NCBI RefSeq assembly: GCF_014854695.1
Contig: NZ_CP027557.1
Location: 2,604,001-2,668,000, forward strand
Length of the DNA: 64,000 nucleotides
Direction of reading: 5' to 3'
Source of the DNA: Rhodococcus rhodochrous
GTDB lineage: Bacteria; Actinomycetota; Actinomycetes; Mycobacteriales; Mycobacteriaceae
In this document: piece after piece, positions 57,601-64,000 of the stretch
Layout of the letters: every line of letters starts with the position of its first letter
How positions within the stretch are numbered: position 1 is the stretch's first letter
The notes under the pieces: model-generated
What the model was told of the DNA's origin: nothing
The model's database searches: none
Seen by the model: the letters and a program-made list of their open reading frames with translations, nothing else
Program-made: the position numbers and the translations under genes

Positions 57601-58809
57601 GAGGCCGGTCCATGTGATGCCGGCGTCCTCGGCGGCCGCACTCAGTCCGTCCTCGGCGCGACGACGTGCCGCCGTCGCCGTTTCGAGGGCGTCGCGGGCG
57701 CTGTCGTGGTCGCGGAGCCGGTCGGCCACGACGGCCTGGGCGCGGTTCGCCTGCTCGGCCTGTGCGGCGGTGGTGCGCTCGAGGTTCTTCACCGCGGACG
57801 CGAGGTCGTCGAGTTGTTGTTTGCCCTCGTAGGCGCTGGAGCGGTGCAATGCTTCGAGGGTGGTGCGGGCCTGTTCGTGGTCGCGTTCGGCCACCAGGAG
57901 CTGTTCCTCGGAGGCCGTGCGGGCGGCGGCGGCCTCGGTGCGGGCTTCGGTCGCCTCGCACAGCGACCGGACCGCGGTGTCGACTACCCCGAGACGGGTG
58001 GCGACCTTGTCGACGGCGGTGCGCGCCTGCTGACGGATGTACTTCGAATACACCTTGACGAACTGTTGCGCCGCATCGTCGGCGGCGGCGAGGGATTCGA
58101 GGGTGCGCTCGACCTCCTCGATCGCGGAGAACGAGCGGGCGGCCTCGACGATGAGATCGTCGTCGAGGGGGCGAAGGCCGTCGGTCAGCGCCTGCGACAG
58201 GCCCTTCGGGTCGAGGTTCTTGGCGAGTTGGGGGCGGCGCAGCGTGAGGATCAGGTTGATCAGCTGGTCGTAGCGTTGCGCGCCCAGCCCGAACATGCGC
58301 GCGTCGATCGCGGCCCGGTAGTCGACGGGACGATCGGCGATCGCGTCGGCTCCGATCTGATCGACGAGCTGCTTGCGGGTGAGCGGGCGATCCTCGTCGT
58401 CGAGCAGCGAGAAGTCCACTCCCACACGGCCGTCGACGACGAAATGCCAGCGGGTGACCTTGTCGTTGCCGCGGGTGGCGCGCATCCCGATACCGACGGT
58501 GACGGCCTCCGGGTCGTCGGCGCGGCCGCGACAGAACTCCATCCACACGTACGAGTGGGCGCTGTCCTGCCCGCGGTACAGCAGGTTCGAGCGCATGGTG
58601 CGTTCCTCGCCGGCGAACGGATTCAGGCGTCGAGGTTCGATCCGGCCGTCGAGCACGAACGGGAACAACACCTCGAGCGCCTTGGTCTTGCCCGACCCGT
58701 TCGGCCCGCGCAGCACCAATCGCCCGTCGGCGAACGAGAACTCCTGGTCGCGGTAATCCCACAGATTGATGATCCCGGCACGCGTGGGGCGGAATCGGGC
58801 GCTGCTCAT
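54649..58809 (-). CDS. jetC: SMC-like ATPase of type III Wadjet (TIGR02680, JetC)
   Basis: A 1386-residue SMC/Rad50/SbcC-type ATPase. The N-terminal head has LRGPNGSGKTKALEVLFPF with Lys41. A long Ala/Glu/Arg-rich coiled-coil section (about residues 270-1200) is broken by a hinge-like region, and the C-terminal head carries ALSGGEQSVSLHLPL near 1250 and LLALDEAFAGVDD. The start ATG at 58807-58809 overlaps the jetB stop. Wadjet complexes extrude loops on small circular DNA and cleave plasmids through JetD. The open frame continues 165 codons upstream inside jetB but is not homologous there. Nothing suggests truncation of this gene. Confidence 0.9.
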   Translation of the reverse strand: MSSARFRPTRAGIINLWDYRDQEFSFADGRLVLRGPNGSGKTKALEVLFPFVLDGRIEPRRLNPFAGEERTMRSNLLYRGQDSAHSYVWMEFCRGRADDPEAVTVGIGMRATRGNDKVTRWHFVVDGRVGVDFSLLDDEDRPLTRKQLVDQIGADAIADRPVDYRAAIDARMFGLGAQRYDQLINLILTLRRPQLAKNLDPKGLSQALTDGLRPLDDDLIVEAARSFSAIEEVERTLESLAAADDAAQQFVKVYSKYIRQQARTAVDKVATRLGVVDTAVRSLCEATEARTEAAAARTASEEQLLVAERDHEQARTTLEALHRSSAYEGKQQLDDLASAVKNLERTTAAQAEQANRAQAVVADRLRDHDSARDALETATAARRRAEDGLSAAAEDAGITWTGLDGIERTEQLNAAIDALAEERDADVRAVRNALSQLDGATAARSRAEAAAVRARAQRDTASAAVEAAETMVELSRSEVAAELGRWWSDRAETFAAVGVSTPAFEALDTAFGTVGQDDAPSPAAVFADHTGPVLDDLRFRRRVCASEIESLGTRIAELETERTAVAAERDDAPPAFPARTGSRDDLVGAPLWQLVRFRDDVSAHDAAGIEAALQAANLLDGWITDGAGDLPDIESEQLLVPLAPEHRPSGPTLTDVLVPESDTAVPEERVAAVLSSIAWATDPRPDARVSVDAHGGFRQGVQLGRHVKEQAEFIGATARARRRQRRIVELETTIAECRADVESLREQDREIGDRITALDEAAKSLPRTGSVLAALRKVTECAGALRTASGSAAAADRDLDQAIAAVATKEQHLRSTAGRHRAPLTATELDSLDAAVRHFRSQGQALQRALREQVTCGDRLRDTEVRLDEARVSAENAAELAAENAETLANEQQKLETLRESIGASADRIDAQLDEARRRIEVAKTAERTARKAHESALERIGKAEAAHTGAEQTLRSALTEARADADALAPFARRDLLTLLGVESEHVWPSSAAAWLDADQLAYRIRQSPDDTVDVLPTAVLALFRALDAATESVTASESTRKSTASALTSALQEFDAELARGRDYRLHWDAADGITVVQVQDEQGYTSVAAFAQRIARARQEQETLLTDSERRILEDALLTGLAQQIHERTVDARDLIARMGTEMRQRHMSSGNTIGVHWVLADHLDEPARAVCKLLDRDASMLAPEDLAGIRAHFASRIRAERAAHPERSYPEILAATLDYRRWRVFSFSLVGSDGSEDRLTPARHSALSGGEQSVSLHLPLFAAAHVMLDSADPHAPRLLALDEAFAGVDDTGRSELLGLSVQFDLDLFMTGFDLWITYAGVPGCAHYDLSHSVAEHTVATTLLVWSGGELLAEHDGSDLESALGSPRTRRVTRPVEGALEFA

Positions 58810-60200
58810 GAGATCTCCGTCGTGGTCGTATCGGGGGCGGGAACTGTCGGTGGGGTGGTCGCGGGGAACAGGTCGATCTCCGGATCCCGTTCGCGCACAC
58901 TGACCGTCACGCCGCGGAAGCGGGCGATCGCGGGCAGGACGAGCACCCCGCCGGGCACCCGGGCCACCAAGCGCAGCCGATCGAGCATGTCCACCGCGGC
59001 CTCGGCCAGTCCCGCGGGGTCGGCTTGCCACTGCGCGGCGAAGGTCCGGCCGTAGATGTCGACGAGGCGACCGACCGTGCCCGCCAGCCACGAATCCTCG
59101 AGCAGTGGATGCTCGAGCGGAGCGCGAGCGTCGTCGTCCTGCTCCTGCTCGTCGGGGATCGGGGTGTCGGACGCCGCGAGCGGGGTGAACACCGTCGACC
59201 TCGGGATCGCGGAATCGACCGCCGCGACGAGGACGTCCTGTATCTGTGCGGGCACCGGCATCCGTGGCGGAGCGGGGGCGTCGGGATCGAGGACGCGATC
59301 GCACATCTCCCCGGCCAGCAGCAGCGCGACCTGCGCGACCGTTCCCGTGTTCGGGAACCGCACATCCGACAACCGTCCCGAGGTATCGACCAGCGCAACG
59401 CCTTCGGCGCGACGCTCACAGATCAGGCCGGTGAGCAACTCCACTTCGTCGGTGGTGCGCGGCAACGCCAACTGCAGCGCTTCGTCGTCGTCGAGATCGT
59501 CGGCGTATACCACGGGACGCTGCACCAGCGCGCGTCGCACCCGCCGCCGAACCTCCGCCGTATCGGAGTGCGGGGCACCGGCATTGCCGAGCAGACCGCG
59601 AACCGATTCGAGATGCTGCAACGCCCGCGGCGGTCGGAACAGGGCGTGCACGACCGCACGGTCGACGTCATAGAGCGCCTCACCGCTGTCGGGATCGCTC
59701 GCCCACCTGCCTGCATCACCGTCGGCGAGGGTGATCGCGCCGCGCACGCCGAGCCAGGTCACGGCATCGACGAAGGCATCACGATCGGCGGCACGCTCGG
59801 TATCGAGCTCGACACCGTCCACCCGGCTCGCCTCGGACGCGACGTGCTCGGCGAGTTCGGACAGCGTGATCTGCCCGGCGCCGCGACCGAGCGCGGCGAT
59901 CGCCAACGCGAGATAGGCATAGCGGCGCCGGTCGAACGGCCGGCCGGTGTGCGTCGACGTGCCTGCCCCCGCGTCGAGGCGATCGGCGACGGTGAACAGT
60001 CGCGCGGTGGTCTCGGTGACCTCGAGCCGGTACCCGAAGGTGGCGAGCAGATCCTCGCGCAGCTCGGTGGCCCAGCGGCGCACCGTCGCCAGCGCCGACC
60101 GGTCGGGAAAGGTCGCGGTGACGAGATGGTGGGTGAGCACCAGCCGCGCGGCGCGCTGATACGAATCCAGCTCGACGGACGGAATCGAACGGACCCTCAT
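58806..60200 (-). CDS. jetB: Wadjet type III subunit JetB (DUF2398 / TIGR02678)
   Basis: A 464-residue member of the DUF2398 family, probably a kleisin-associated winged-helix subunit of the SMC complex. Family-like stretches are ELDSYQRAARLVLTHHLVTATFPDRSALATVRRW, GRPFDRRRYAYLALAIAALGR and GALYDVDRAVVHALFRPP-type sequence. An acidic, Asp/Glu-rich segment lies near residues 340-355, and a Thr/Pro-rich tail closes the protein. Both ends overlap their neighbours by four bases, so jetA-jetB-jetC are translated as a coupled set. Confidence 0.88.
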   Translation of the reverse strand: MRVRSIPSVELDSYQRAARLVLTHHLVTATFPDRSALATVRRWATELREDLLATFGYRLEVTETTARLFTVADRLDAGAGTSTHTGRPFDRRRYAYLALAIAALGRGAGQITLSELAEHVASEASRVDGVELDTERAADRDAFVDAVTWLGVRGAITLADGDAGRWASDPDSGEALYDVDRAVVHALFRPPRALQHLESVRGLLGNAGAPHSDTAEVRRRVRRALVQRPVVYADDLDDDEALQLALPRTTDEVELLTGLICERRAEGVALVDTSGRLSDVRFPNTGTVAQVALLLAGEMCDRVLDPDAPAPPRMPVPAQIQDVLVAAVDSAIPRSTVFTPLAASDTPIPDEQEQDDDARAPLEHPLLEDSWLAGTVGRLVDIYGRTFAAQWQADPAGLAEAAVDMLDRLRLVARVPGGVLVLPAIARFRGVTVSVRERDPEIDLFPATTPPTVPAPDTTTTEIS

Positions 60201-61720
60201 CGCACCTCCACCGACAGGCCGTCGAGATACAGGCGCCCGCGCGCGGTGTGCACCACCGTCGACTCGCCGCTCGGTCGGAGGGTGAGCTTGACGCCGTTCT
60301 GCGTACCGGAGGAGGCATCGTCGCTGCGCACCCGGCCGCTCACGGGCACCCGGGCCGACAGTGCGGCGTCGAGCAAGCTCAACAGCACCTCGGCTTCCGG
60401 TTCACTCAGTTTCCGTTCGCGCACACCTCCGGCGGCGAGGGAGCGCGCCGCTTCGGCCCGGCGACGCTGCTTCTCGAGCTGCGCCTCGCGCAGCCGCCGT
60501 ACTCCGGCGTCGTTGCGCTGGATCCGCCCCGGCGCTCCCGCTGCGGGGCGCCGGCCGGTCTCGGCGAGGGTGCGGGCGATCTCCACGGGAGGCGCGTCCC
60601 ACCACGACCGGGTGACCGGCACGATGTCGGCATCGGGATGGGCGACGGAGAAGTGTCGGGGCCGCCCCAGGTCGAACACCGCATCGAACAGCGCGTGCGC
60701 GGCCTCCTCGGACGGCGCGGCAGCGAACCAGCCCGCGAGATGCCGCAGCTGCGACTCGCGGCTGACACCCCCACGACGCTGCTCGGTGAGCCGGCGCAGC
60801 AGCCCGAGCACCGCGGAGATCGCGTTGATGGTCGCGCCGCGCAGGCGTTCGGATTCGCTCGGTTCGGAGCCCACACCGACGAACCAGTGTTCGATGCCCC
60901 ACCAGCGCTGCGCCCAGTCCGCTTCGCGTTCCTCGAACGAGAGCAGCACCCGCTCGTCGTGCCGGGCCGCGGCCGCGGTGAGCTTCTGAACCCCGGTGGC
61001 CTGCACCCGGTCGAGCGCCGCGGAAAGCTTCGGGGCGTAGCGGGCCAGATCGGTGCTGAACTCACGCATGTGGGTGAGCAGCGCGTCCTTGTGGGCGAGG
61101 AAGGTCTCCGGGGTGACCTCGGTGGTGCGCAGCAGCTCGCCGAGGACGAGATAGAAACGGGCAGCGCGCTCGGCCATGTCCGACAGCGTCGCGTCGAGGC
61201 GACTCAACTTCCGGTAGACCAGTTCGCCGTCGCCGGCCGCGTTCGCATCGGCGAGATCGTTCAGGTCGGCGAGCAGATCGGGGAGGGCCAGACGCGACAG
61301 CGAGACGTCCTCCCCACGGGAGGACAGCACGTCCTCCACGGCGCGGAACACCCGGTAACCGGCCTGCCCGAACTGGTAGACGTAGTGCCGGTTGCGGTAC
61401 TCGGCGAGCGTCGCCGCCCGGGATCCGTCGTAGCTGCGTTCGAGCACACCCCACGCGTGCAGCTGCTCGAGCAGGGCCGGGATCTCGGAGGAATCGGGCA
61501 CGTCGTCGCTGCTCGCTCCCGGGAGCCGGGCGAGGACGTTCTCGACGTCGCCGGCGTGCAGCAGCACCGAGTAGTTGCCGCGCGCATGATCGAATGCGCG
61601 CAGAACCCACAGGTAGTGCACCCTTTTCTCGGCCGTTGCGAACGAGAAGAGGCGCAGGCGGTCGTCCCGCACCAACGCGTCCTCCATCGCGCCGAACCGC
61701 GCTCGGCCTGATTCACTCAC
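60197..61720 (-). CDS. jetA: Wadjet type III subunit JetA (DUF2397 / TIGR02677)
   Basis: A 507-residue member of the DUF2397 family, likely the kleisin-like subunit that bridges the JetC heads. It starts at a GTG and reads RLRLFSFATAEKRVHYLWVLRAFDHARGNYSVLL near the N-terminus, the conserved block of this family (about residues 21-55). The rest is helical and rich in Arg and Glu. A TAACCT -10 box six bases before the GTG suggests leaderless transcription of the jet operon. It diverges from the PucR-type gene at 61907. Confidence 0.88.
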   Translation of the reverse strand: MSESGRARFGAMEDALVRDDRLRLFSFATAEKRVHYLWVLRAFDHARGNYSVLLHAGDVENVLARLPGASSDDVPDSSEIPALLEQLHAWGVLERSYDGSRAATLAEYRNRHYVYQFGQAGYRVFRAVEDVLSSRGEDVSLSRLALPDLLADLNDLADANAAGDGELVYRKLSRLDATLSDMAERAARFYLVLGELLRTTEVTPETFLAHKDALLTHMREFSTDLARYAPKLSAALDRVQATGVQKLTAAAARHDERVLLSFEEREADWAQRWWGIEHWFVGVGSEPSESERLRGATINAISAVLGLLRRLTEQRRGGVSRESQLRHLAGWFAAAPSEEAAHALFDAVFDLGRPRHFSVAHPDADIVPVTRSWWDAPPVEIARTLAETGRRPAAGAPGRIQRNDAGVRRLREAQLEKQRRRAEAARSLAAGGVRERKLSEPEAEVLLSLLDAALSARVPVSGRVRSDDASSGTQNGVKLTLRPSGESTVVHTARGRLYLDGLSVEVR

Positions 61721-61726
61721 CGTGAC

Positions 61727-61732
61727 AGGTTA
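61727..61732 (-). promoter_or_regulatory. -10 box TAACCT of the leaderless jet operon promoter
   Basis: On the reverse strand TAACCT is followed by six bases and the GTG start of jetA. No ribosome site is visible in between. Confidence 0.45.
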
Positions 61733-61906
61733 GGCGGCGCAACCGACGGGTCCGGACAACACCCGGCGTGAGTGTCGGCACGATCGTTGCCCGATGGACG
61801 CCCCGATCCGCGGCGGCGGCCCGCCCCGAGCCGTTACGGTCGAGGCGGTGCGCTCGGCGAGGGCAGTGCACCCGGACAGACGCCGCAGCCTCCGGAATCG
61901 GACACG

Positions 61907-63235
61907 ATGAATCCTCACGAGATCGGACCGGACACCCACAGAGTGGGCGATCCCGGACCCGCCACGCGTGCACTGATCGAGGCGGTCGCCGACCTGTCGA
62001 CGACGCGGCAGGCCGAGATCACGCAGTACATGACCGAGCGGATCTCGGCCGAGATCGAGGCGATGTCCACCGACCGCCACACCCGCCGCTCCCTCGCCCA
62101 GGCCGCGGAGGAGGGTGTCGCAGCCATCACCCGGTTCCTGCGGGACGATCTTGCCGAGATCGAGATCCCGGCGGCGTCCTATTCACTGGTGCGCATGCTG
62201 GCCCGGCAGGGATTCCCGGTCTCGGTGGTCGACCGCAGCAACCGGCTCGCGCAGGACAGCATCATGCGCTGGTGCCTCGAGGTGCTGGCGGGACTCAGCG
62301 ACGACGCCGCGGCAGTGATGCAGGCGGGCGTGGAGATCCTGATGAAACTCTCCGCCGGGATCGACGGGGTGTCGCAGAAGCTGCTCGGGGTCTACGAGAC
62401 CGAGCGCGACACCTGGCTGCTCAACCGCAACGCCTCCCGGACCGCCCGCATCCAGGACATCCTGGCCGGACGACCGATCGAGGTGGGGGACGCCGAGCGC
62501 ACCCTCGGCTACCGGCTGGGCCAGCACCACCTCGGGGTGATCGTCTGGACGGACGATATCGAGGTGGTCGGCGGGGACCGGTCCGGCACCGAATGGAACG
62601 GCCTCGAGCAGGCAGTGACGGCCTTGGCCGAACATCTCGGGCGGGGAGGTCGGGTGCTGTTCGAGCAGTTCGACGAGTACACCGCCTGGGCATGGATCCC
62701 GCTCGGCACGGTCGATCGCATCGACCCGAGCGGATTGTCCGGGATCGTCGCGGCATGGCAGCGACCCGTCGGTGTCGCCGTCGGCGCGCCGCAGGAGGGG
62801 ATCGACGGTTTCGTCCGCACCCATCGGCAGGCGGCGCAGGCGCGGGAGGTGGCTCTGACATCGGCTCTGCCGGGTCCGCGTCTCGTCTCGATCGACGAGG
62901 TCGGCGCGGTCGCGTTGATGTGCACGAATCTCGAGTGGGCCCGCGGCTGGGTGGGGGATGTGCTCGGCCGGCTCGCCGCCGACGATCCCGCCGCCGCGCA
63001 ACTGCGGCACACGCTGCGGGAATTCCTCTCCAGCGGAGGAAGTTTCGTCGCCACCGCGGAAAAGCTGCATCTGCACCGGAATTCGGTCGCCTACCGGATC
63101 AGCAAGGCGGAGGAGCAGATCGGGCACAGTGTCCGCGAGTGTCGACTCGACCTCGAGAACGCGCTCGCGCTGTGCCACTGGCTCGGCGCCGCCGTGCTCG
63201 CGCCCGATTCGGAAGGTCCACCTTCGCCCGGATGA
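61907..63235 (+). CDS. PucR/CdaR-family helix-turn-helix regulator
   Basis: A 442-residue regulator without a GAF domain. The N-terminal ~170 residues are helical (RsbRD-like sensor region), then a GGDEF-like middle (LGYRLGQHHLGVIVWTD), then the C-terminal PucR helix-turn-helix in EFLSSGGSFVATAEKLHLHRNSVAYRISKAEEQIGHSV. The ATG at 61907 is chosen; longer GTG starts at 61768 and 61772 add Arg/Pro-rich sequence without homology. It diverges from jetA and converges on the esterase gene seven bases away, either of which could be its target. Confidence 0.86.
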   Translation: MNPHEIGPDTHRVGDPGPATRALIEAVADLSTTRQAEITQYMTERISAEIEAMSTDRHTRRSLAQAAEEGVAAITRFLRDDLAEIEIPAASYSLVRMLARQGFPVSVVDRSNRLAQDSIMRWCLEVLAGLSDDAAAVMQAGVEILMKLSAGIDGVSQKLLGVYETERDTWLLNRNASRTARIQDILAGRPIEVGDAERTLGYRLGQHHLGVIVWTDDIEVVGGDRSGTEWNGLEQAVTALAEHLGRGGRVLFEQFDEYTAWAWIPLGTVDRIDPSGLSGIVAAWQRPVGVAVGAPQEGIDGFVRTHRQAAQAREVALTSALPGPRLVSIDEVGAVALMCTNLEWARGWVGDVLGRLAADDPAAAQLRHTLREFLSSGGSFVATAEKLHLHRNSVAYRISKAEEQIGHSVRECRLDLENALALCHWLGAAVLAPDSEGPPSPG

Positions 63236-63242
63236 CGGCCTG

Positions 63243-64000
63243 TTATCGGGAGCCGGGCACGGCGCTGCGAACGAACCGTCCGATCTCGCCGATCGCGCGG
63301 ACTCCTTCGGGTAGCAGATCCGCGGCGGCCTGGAAAACGTGTACCTGCCGGTCCCAGACCTGCAGTTCGCACGCGATACCGGCGTCGGCGAGACGGTCGG
63401 CCATCGACTCCGCGTCCACCAGGAACAATTCGTGCGAGCCGGCCTGGATGAGCGTGGGCGGCATGCCAAACAGATCCGCGTCGGCGGGGCAGATCCGTCC
63501 CGACTCCCCGCGAGGTCCTGCAAGGTCGGCCAGCGCTTCGAGTGCGTTGCCGGGCAGCAGCGCGCAGTGTGCGGCGTTGGAGTGACCGAGCTTGCGGGCG
63601 GGATCCAGCTCGGTGAGCGGGGACAGGGCGACGATCGCTCCCGGCACCGGCACGCCTCGGTCCCGCAACGCGAGCGACACCATGAAGGCCAGATAACCGC
63701 CGGCGGAATCACCGGCGATCACGATCTGCTCGGGCCGGTAACCGGCGGCGAGCAGAAAGAGATAACCCTCGACACCATCGTCGACGGCGTCGTCGATCGA
63801 GTGCTTCGGCAACATTCGGTAGTCGACCATGAGCACGGGGGTGCGGCCGGCATCGGAGATCCGCGAGACGAGGCGGAGGTGGCTGCGCATCCCGCCGCAC
63901 AGGAAGCCGCCGCCGTGCAGATAGAGCATCACACGATCGAATCCCGTTCTCGGGCCTTCCACCCAGGAACCTGTGCAGTTCGGCAACCGGACGGGAGCGC
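63243..64000 (-). CDS. HSL-family alpha/beta hydrolase (esterase), N-terminus outside window
   Basis: The frame runs in from the right edge. The visible ~250 residues show the hormone-sensitive-lipase family layout: MLYLHGGGFLCGG (oxyanion hole HGGG), the nucleophile elbow AGDSAGGYLA, GMPPTLIQAGSHELFLVDAESMADRL (catalytic Asp/Glu region) and QVHVFQAAADLLPEG (catalytic His). It hydrolyses an ester of unknown type. The gene converges with the PucR-type regulator, leaving only seven bases between stops, so there is no room for a separate terminator. Confidence 0.9.
   Translation of the reverse strand, partial: APVRLPNCTGSWVEGPRTGFDRVMLYLHGGGFLCGGMRSHLRLVSRISDAGRTPVLMVDYRMLPKHSIDDAVDDGVEGYLFLLAAGYRPEQIVIAGDSAGGYLAFMVSLALRDRGVPVPGAIVALSPLTELDPARKLGHSNAAHCALLPGNALEALADLAGPRGESGRICPADADLFGMPPTLIQAGSHELFLVDAESMADRLADAGIACELQVWDRQVHVFQAAADLLPEGVRAIGEIGRFVRSAVPGSR

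Noticed and set aside
54736-59055. A 1439-codon open frame antisense to jetC
   Set aside because: Long open antisense frames are expected in high-GC coding DNA. The translation is low-complexity Gly/Arg/Val-rich with no domains, while the opposite strand encodes a clear SMC ATPase.
1-64000. tRNA or rRNA genes
   Set aside because: No cloverleaf-like stretch with T-loop GGTTCGANTCC or rRNA-like sequence was noticed in the gaps between genes, though a dedicated search program would be more reliable.

Overview
The window is one stretch of high-GC actinobacterial chromosome, most likely from Rhodococcus or a close relative in the mycolic-acid group. This is an inference from strong G/C preference at third codon positions, a mycothiol gene (mshC), actinobacteria-specific families (DUF3090, SCO1664-type), mycobacterial-style leaderless promoters (TANNNT 6-8 bases before a start codon), and a catabolic style typical of rhodococci. 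I see no rRNA, tRNA, insertion sequence, integrase or CRISPR array.

Layout. 1-5.2 kb: housekeeping block (aldo/keto reductase fragment, uppP, histidine phosphatase, DUF3090, SCO1664-type protein, mshC). 5.2-12.5 kb: a SWIM-zinc-finger SNF2 helicase diverges from a leaderless 18-codon ORF that is translationally coupled to an unrecognised protein, a MoxR-type AAA+ ATPase and a DUF2201/VWA protein. This is the least explained locus. 12.6-24.1 kb: a VOC-family gene remnant, then a complete C-P lyase system (phnF, G, H, I, a fused phnJ-phnK, L, M; then phnD, C, a double phnE and an inositol-monophosphatase-like gene). 24.2-27.4 kb: a divergent Mur ligase and selO.

27.4-50.3 kb is a catabolic region. 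It has a branched-chain-amino-acid-type ABC importer with two permeases and one ATPase in a single polypeptide, acyl-CoA dehydrogenase plus aminoglycoside-phosphotransferase-like protein (the ACAD10/11 pair), a GAF/PucR regulator, RibBA, flavin reductase, three luciferase-like monooxygenases (one fused to an alpha/beta hydrolase), a SnoaL-like protein, two SDRs, two acyl-CoA ligases and an orphan peptide-type solute-binding lipoprotein. A palindrome TTGTRG-N4-CYACAA lies 41-42 bases upstream of a TANNNT -10 box in front of three of these transcription units and also upstream of the PucR gene. This suggests a regulon controlled by that regulator, with flavin supply (RibBA, reductase), oxygenation, hydrolysis and CoA activation working on one substrate.

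50.3-54.6 kb: an orphan Phd/YefM antitoxin with a poly-basic tail, a 3 x 24-bp repeat array, divergent PPOX-type and FAD oxidoreductase genes, a tautomerase and a secreted GH5-like glycosidase. 54.6-61.7 kb: jetA-jetB-jetC of a type III Wadjet (TIGR02677/02678/02680) plasmid-defence locus, with the nuclease gene jetD missing from its usual place. 61.9-64 kb: a second PucR-type regulator and the 3' part of an HSL-family esterase.
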